Positions 61,250 to 64,000 of a stretch of 64,000 bases of DNA are shown here, in pieces (position 1 is the stretch's first letter; every line of letters starts with the position of its first letter). The notes under the pieces are model-generated. The model ran no database searches. It had not been told where the DNA came from and saw only the letters and a list, made by a program, of their open reading frames with translations. The position numbers and the translations under genes were made by a program. Source of the DNA: Arthrobacter sp. ov407 (GTDB lineage Bacteria; Actinomycetota; Actinomycetes; Actinomycetales; Micrococcaceae); NCBI RefSeq assembly GCF_900102895.1, contig NZ_FNGD01000001.1:186001-250000 (forward strand), given 5' to 3'.

Positions 61250-62241
61250 GCCCCGCACCGAAGGATTCGTCCGGCACGCCCGCCCGCGACGTGAGCCTTC
61301 CCCAGGAACTCGTCTACGGCTGCATGGGCCTGGGCGGCAACTGGTCGGCGGAACCGTACTCGTCCGCGCACGTGGACGAGGCGGCCGCCGCCGTCGAAGC
61401 CGCCATGAGCGCGGGCATCACGCTCTTTGACCACGCGGACATCTACACCAACGGCAAAGCCGAAGCCGTCTTCGGCGAGGTCCTGGCCCGCACCCCCGGG
61501 CTGCGGGAGAAGATCCGGCTGCAGACCAAGTGCGGCATCCGGCTCGGCGAGCAGGGCGTGGAGGCGTACTACGACCTCAGCCGGGACGGCATCCTGGCGC
61601 GGGTCAACGAAAGCCTGGCGCGGCTCCGGACGGACTACGTCGACGTGCTCATGCTGCACCGCCCCGATCCCCTGATGGATCCGGCGGAGGTGGCGTCCGC
61701 CGTCGGGCAGCTCATGGCCGAGGGCAAAGTGCGGGCCGTGGGCGTGTCCAACATGTCCGGCCCGCAGATCGAGATGCTGCAGGACCGGTTCGAGGTGCCC
61801 GTGGTGGGCAACCAGCTCGAAATGAGCCTGCTGAAGCGTGCCTGGCTCGAAAGCACTGTGCTGGTCAACCATGCCGAGGGCACGGACTACAGCTTCCCGC
61901 ACGGCACCGTGGAGCATTGCGTGCGGAACGGCATCCGGCTGCAGGCGTACGGATCGCTGGCCCGCGGCCTGTACACCGGGGCGCCCGCCGCCGTGCCGAC
62001 GCCGGCGGAGGAGGCCACCACCGCCCTTGTGGCCGCCCTGGCCGCCGCGAAGGGGACCACGGGCGAGGCGATCGTGCTCGGCTGGCTCATGAAGCACCCA
62101 GCCGGGATTGCGCCCGTGATCGGCACCGCCAACCCGGACAGGATCCTCGCCTGCGCCGGTGCCGCCGAGGCCGCCGCAACGATGACCCGGGCCGAGTGGT
62201 ACGGCCTCTGGGTCGCGGCCAGGGGAAGCAACATCCCCTAG
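61246..62241 (+). CDS. Aldo/keto reductase (YdhF-like)
   Basis: This 331-residue TIM-barrel NADPH oxidoreductase has the catalytic tetrad in place: Asp and Tyr in FDHADIYTNGKAE, Lys in LQTKCGIRLGEQG, and His in VLMLHRPDPLMDP. GVSNMSGPQIEML and NPDRILAC form the cofactor segments. The substrate is unknown, perhaps a keto-sugar given the alpha-glucosidase beside it. GTG 61246 overlaps the upstream TGA (GTGA). A long hairpin closes the unit. Confidence 0.9.
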   Translation: MSPAPKDSSGTPARDVSLPQELVYGCMGLGGNWSAEPYSSAHVDEAAAAVEAAMSAGITLFDHADIYTNGKAEAVFGEVLARTPGLREKIRLQTKCGIRLGEQGVEAYYDLSRDGILARVNESLARLRTDYVDVLMLHRPDPLMDPAEVASAVGQLMAEGKVRAVGVSNMSGPQIEMLQDRFEVPVVGNQLEMSLLKRAWLESTVLVNHAEGTDYSFPHGTVEHCVRNGIRLQAYGSLARGLYTGAPAAVPTPAEEATTALVAALAAAKGTTGEAIVLGWLMKHPAGIAPVIGTANPDRILACAGAAEAAATMTRAEWYGLWVAARGSNIP

Positions 62242-62262
62242 CCAGCCCCGCCGTCACACCAA

Positions 62263-62329
62263 CCCAACCAGCTGGCAGACCGGGCAGTTTTTGAGCCTCG
62301 AAAACGGCCTTAGCTGCCGGCTGGTTGGG
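62263..62329 (+). terminator. Terminator of the alpha-glucosidase/aldo-keto reductase unit
   Basis: CCCAACCAGCTGGCAG (62263-62278) pairs with 62314-62329 with one G-U. The interior adds a GTTTT/AAAAC stem. Confidence 0.7.
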
Positions 62330-62414
62330 CACGGACGTGATTTTGGTCGTAATGGTCGCCCCTGAGGGCCGGATCGCTTAGCGGCAAGTGCCCCCGGGCG
62401 GCTAGCGTAGATGC

Positions 62415-63278
62415 ATGACCTCTATGACCACCGCCGAATCACTTCGGCCCCAGCGCAACATCCCGGCCGACATCGCCCGCTCCTGGCTGCTGGTGAACGC
62501 GATGAAGACCGACCTCTTTGACCAGTCCGCCGTCTCCCGGGCCGATGCGATCATCCTCGACATCGAAGACGCGGTGGACCCCTCCCAGAAGGACACCGCC
62601 CGCGCCAACGTCGTGAACTGGCTGACCGCCGGCGGCAGCGCGTGGGTCCGGATCAACGACGCCACCAGCCCGTTCTGGGCCTCCGACCTCGCCGGCCTGC
62701 GCGGCACCCCCGGCCTGCTGGGCATCATGCTGGCCAAAACCGAATCGGCCGACCAGGTCACGGAGAGCTTCCACCGGATGGACGGCAAGACCCCGGTCAT
62801 CCCCCTGGTCGAGTCCGCCGTCGGCATCGAGGAAGCCAACAACATCGCGAAGGCCCAGGGCGCCTTCCGCCTGGCCTTCGGCTCGGGCGACTTCCGCCGC
62901 GACACCGGCATGGCGGCCACCGCCGAAGCCATGGCCTACCCCCGCGCCAAGCTGGTTGTGGCCAGCCGCGTCGGTAACCTGCCCGGCCCCATCGACGGCC
63001 CCACCGTCGGCACGAACCACCCGATCCTGCGCGAACAGACCGGCATCACCGTGATGATGGGGATGACCGGGAAGCTCTGCCTCGCAATCGACCAGACGCC
63101 GGTCATCAACGAGGTCATCAGCCCCACGCCGTCCGACGTCGCGTGGGCCACGGACTTCATGGCCGACTTCGAAGCCAGCGGCCGCGTCATCCGGGACGGT
63201 TCCGACCTGCCGCGCCTGGGCCGCGCCGAGAAGATCATGAAGCTCGCGGTAGCGTTTGGCGTGCAGCCCGCACTGTAG
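62415..63278 (+). CDS. HpcH/HpaI aldolase / citrate lyase beta-like (CitE-like) protein
   Basis: This 287-residue TIM-barrel protein has RSWLLVNAMKTDLFDQSAVSRADAIILDIEDAVDPSQKDTAR at the start, WVRINDATSPFWASDL in the middle, and FGSGDFRRDTGM later, the CitE-like pattern with a Mg2+-binding acidic pair. Stand-alone CitE-like enzymes act as malyl/citramalyl-CoA lyases or malate synthases; which applies here is open. TAGCGT (62403-62408) ends six bases before ATG, so the mRNA is likely leaderless. Confidence 0.88.
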   Translation: MTSMTTAESLRPQRNIPADIARSWLLVNAMKTDLFDQSAVSRADAIILDIEDAVDPSQKDTARANVVNWLTAGGSAWVRINDATSPFWASDLAGLRGTPGLLGIMLAKTESADQVTESFHRMDGKTPVIPLVESAVGIEEANNIAKAQGAFRLAFGSGDFRRDTGMAATAEAMAYPRAKLVVASRVGNLPGPIDGPTVGTNHPILREQTGITVMMGMTGKLCLAIDQTPVINEVISPTPSDVAWATDFMADFEASGRVIRDGSDLPRLGRAEKIMKLAVAFGVQPAL

Positions 63279-63303
63279 CCGCCACACCACTCGAGGAGAC
63301 CCC

Positions 63304-64000
63304 GTGACCGATACCCGCTATCTGGTTCACGGGGTCTTTTGGGATGGTCCGGCGCCCGCGGCCGTGCCTGTGCCGGGGGAGTCCGGCGGCGGGCTCCCGG
63401 CGATGCGCCTGCAGGACCCCGACGGCACGCTCACCGAACTGGCGCTCGACGCCGGCACTCGGCTCGGTTTCCGGCTCGCCGCCAAGGGGAAACACTGCCT
63501 CGGGCACCACAAGGTGCACGGCCCCGCGGACCGCGACCACGTCCTTTGCCCCGCCCGGGCTGCCGCCACCAAGGGCAGCCAATGCGAACGGTGCTTCGTG
63601 CTGGATGACTCCCGGCTCATCCACGACTTCCACCGCGGCGGCCGGGTCCCGCCGGGCCTGCGGGCGTACCTGATGCAGCCGCACTGGCTCTACGTCGCCA
63701 CGTTCGCCAACGGGGCCAGCAAGGTCGGCACCGCGTCCCACCTGCGCAAATGGCACCGGCTCGCCGAGCAGGGCGCCGTGGTGGCCCGGTACGTCGCCCG
63801 CGCCGAGGACGGCCGCGTGGTCCGCATCCTAGAGGACATGATCACGCGCGACGCCGGGCTGCCGCAGCAGGTCCGCGCCGCCGCCAAAGCGGCTGCGCTC
63901 GTGGCGCCGGCAGCCGCCGTCGAACTCGATGCCGTGAACGGACGGCTGGCAGGGGAGGCCCGGACATTGCTCGCTGGCGCTGGCGGGGAGGGTTTCGAGG
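63304..64000 (+). CDS. DUF2797 domain protein (cut by window edge)
   Basis: At least 232 residues are visible and the frame is open to the right edge. A cysteine cluster (GKHCLGHHK, HVLCPAR, GSQCERCFVLDDSR) suggests a structural zinc site. WLYVATFANGASKVGTASHLRKWHRLAEQGAVVARYV is the DUF2797 core, which resembles a GIY-YIG-like fold in its pattern YxAxF-KVG. The function is unknown. GTG 63304 has GAGGAG six bases upstream, 25 bases after the CitE-like gene, so the two may share a transcript. Confidence 0.8.
   Translation, partial: MTDTRYLVHGVFWDGPAPAAVPVPGESGGGLPAMRLQDPDGTLTELALDAGTRLGFRLAAKGKHCLGHHKVHGPADRDHVLCPARAAATKGSQCERCFVLDDSRLIHDFHRGGRVPPGLRAYLMQPHWLYVATFANGASKVGTASHLRKWHRLAEQGAVVARYVARAEDGRVVRILEDMITRDAGLPQQVRAAAKAAALVAPAAAVELDAVNGRLAGEARTLLAGAGGEGFE

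Overview
The window reads as a piece of chromosome from a high-GC actinobacterium. The protein types and neighbourhoods (PucR-gabD-gabT, a GAF regulator next to an acetaldehyde-type dehydrogenase plus DUF779, DUF7144, DUF1059, LGFP-repeat protein, adrenodoxin-type FprA, a DEAD-box helicase with a Gly/Arg-rich tail) fit the Arthrobacter/Pseudarthrobacter group of the Micrococcaceae. This assignment is an inference from protein families, not from a search. There are no insertion sequences, integrases, CRISPR arrays, rRNA genes or replication origins that I can see. Most of it is a dense, ordinary core/accessory chromosome with about 62 protein genes and three tRNA genes.

Layout. 0-6.7 kb: a truncated CynX/NimT-type exporter, then a PucR regulator divergent from an aminobutyraldehyde dehydrogenase and gabT (putrescine/GABA catabolism), followed by a tandem universal stress protein. 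6.7-9.5 kb (minus): a three-gene unit of STAS-like protein, GGDEF-EAL cyclic-di-GMP enzyme and methyltransferase. 9.7-19 kb: RarD permease, FprA, GAF regulator with an aldehyde dehydrogenase and DUF779, an APC permease, a TetR regulator and a DUF2461 protein. 19-24 kb: a furA-katA peroxide operon, an EntS-like exporter, HtpX protease and YajQ. 24-28 kb: tRNA-Tyr followed by a large secreted galactose-oxidase-type copper radical enzyme with two discoidin domains, then a LysM lipoprotein.

28-40.5 kb is a run of small stress and housekeeping genes: DinB, DUF1059 coupled to an EAL protein, glyoxalase-fold (VOC) proteins, DUF1810, MgtC/SapB, an acetyltransferase, a thioesterase, thioredoxin, a quinol monooxygenase, an acyl-CoA synthetase, an AlkA-type glycosylase and an anion permease. 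40.5-50 kb: cbs-metB (transsulfuration), an HxlR regulator coupled to an MFS exporter, a GT87 mannosyltransferase, an SDR, a glutaryl-CoA-type dehydrogenase and a MOSC protein. 50-55 kb: a DEAD-box RNA helicase behind a structured leader, tRNA-Thr and tRNA-Met, a frameshifted Tat lipoprotein, and a second YidC coupled to a NAD(P)-binding protein. 55-64 kb: a secreted metalloprotease with about nine LGFP repeats, a ROK regulator divergent from an alpha-glucosidase and aldo/keto reductase, a CitE-like lyase and a truncated DUF2797 protein.

Recurrent architecture. At least sixteen genes have a TAnnnT hexamer ending six or seven bases before the start codon, which predicts leaderless transcripts. 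Neighbouring genes are often joined by four-base start/stop overlaps (GTGA, ATGA, TTGA). Short tandem repeats sit unusually often exactly at gene ends: 10- and 13-bp units over or just past stop codons, and 15- and 18-bp in-frame units beside start/stop overlaps. The most interesting single gene is the galactose-oxidase-like protein beside tRNA-Tyr.
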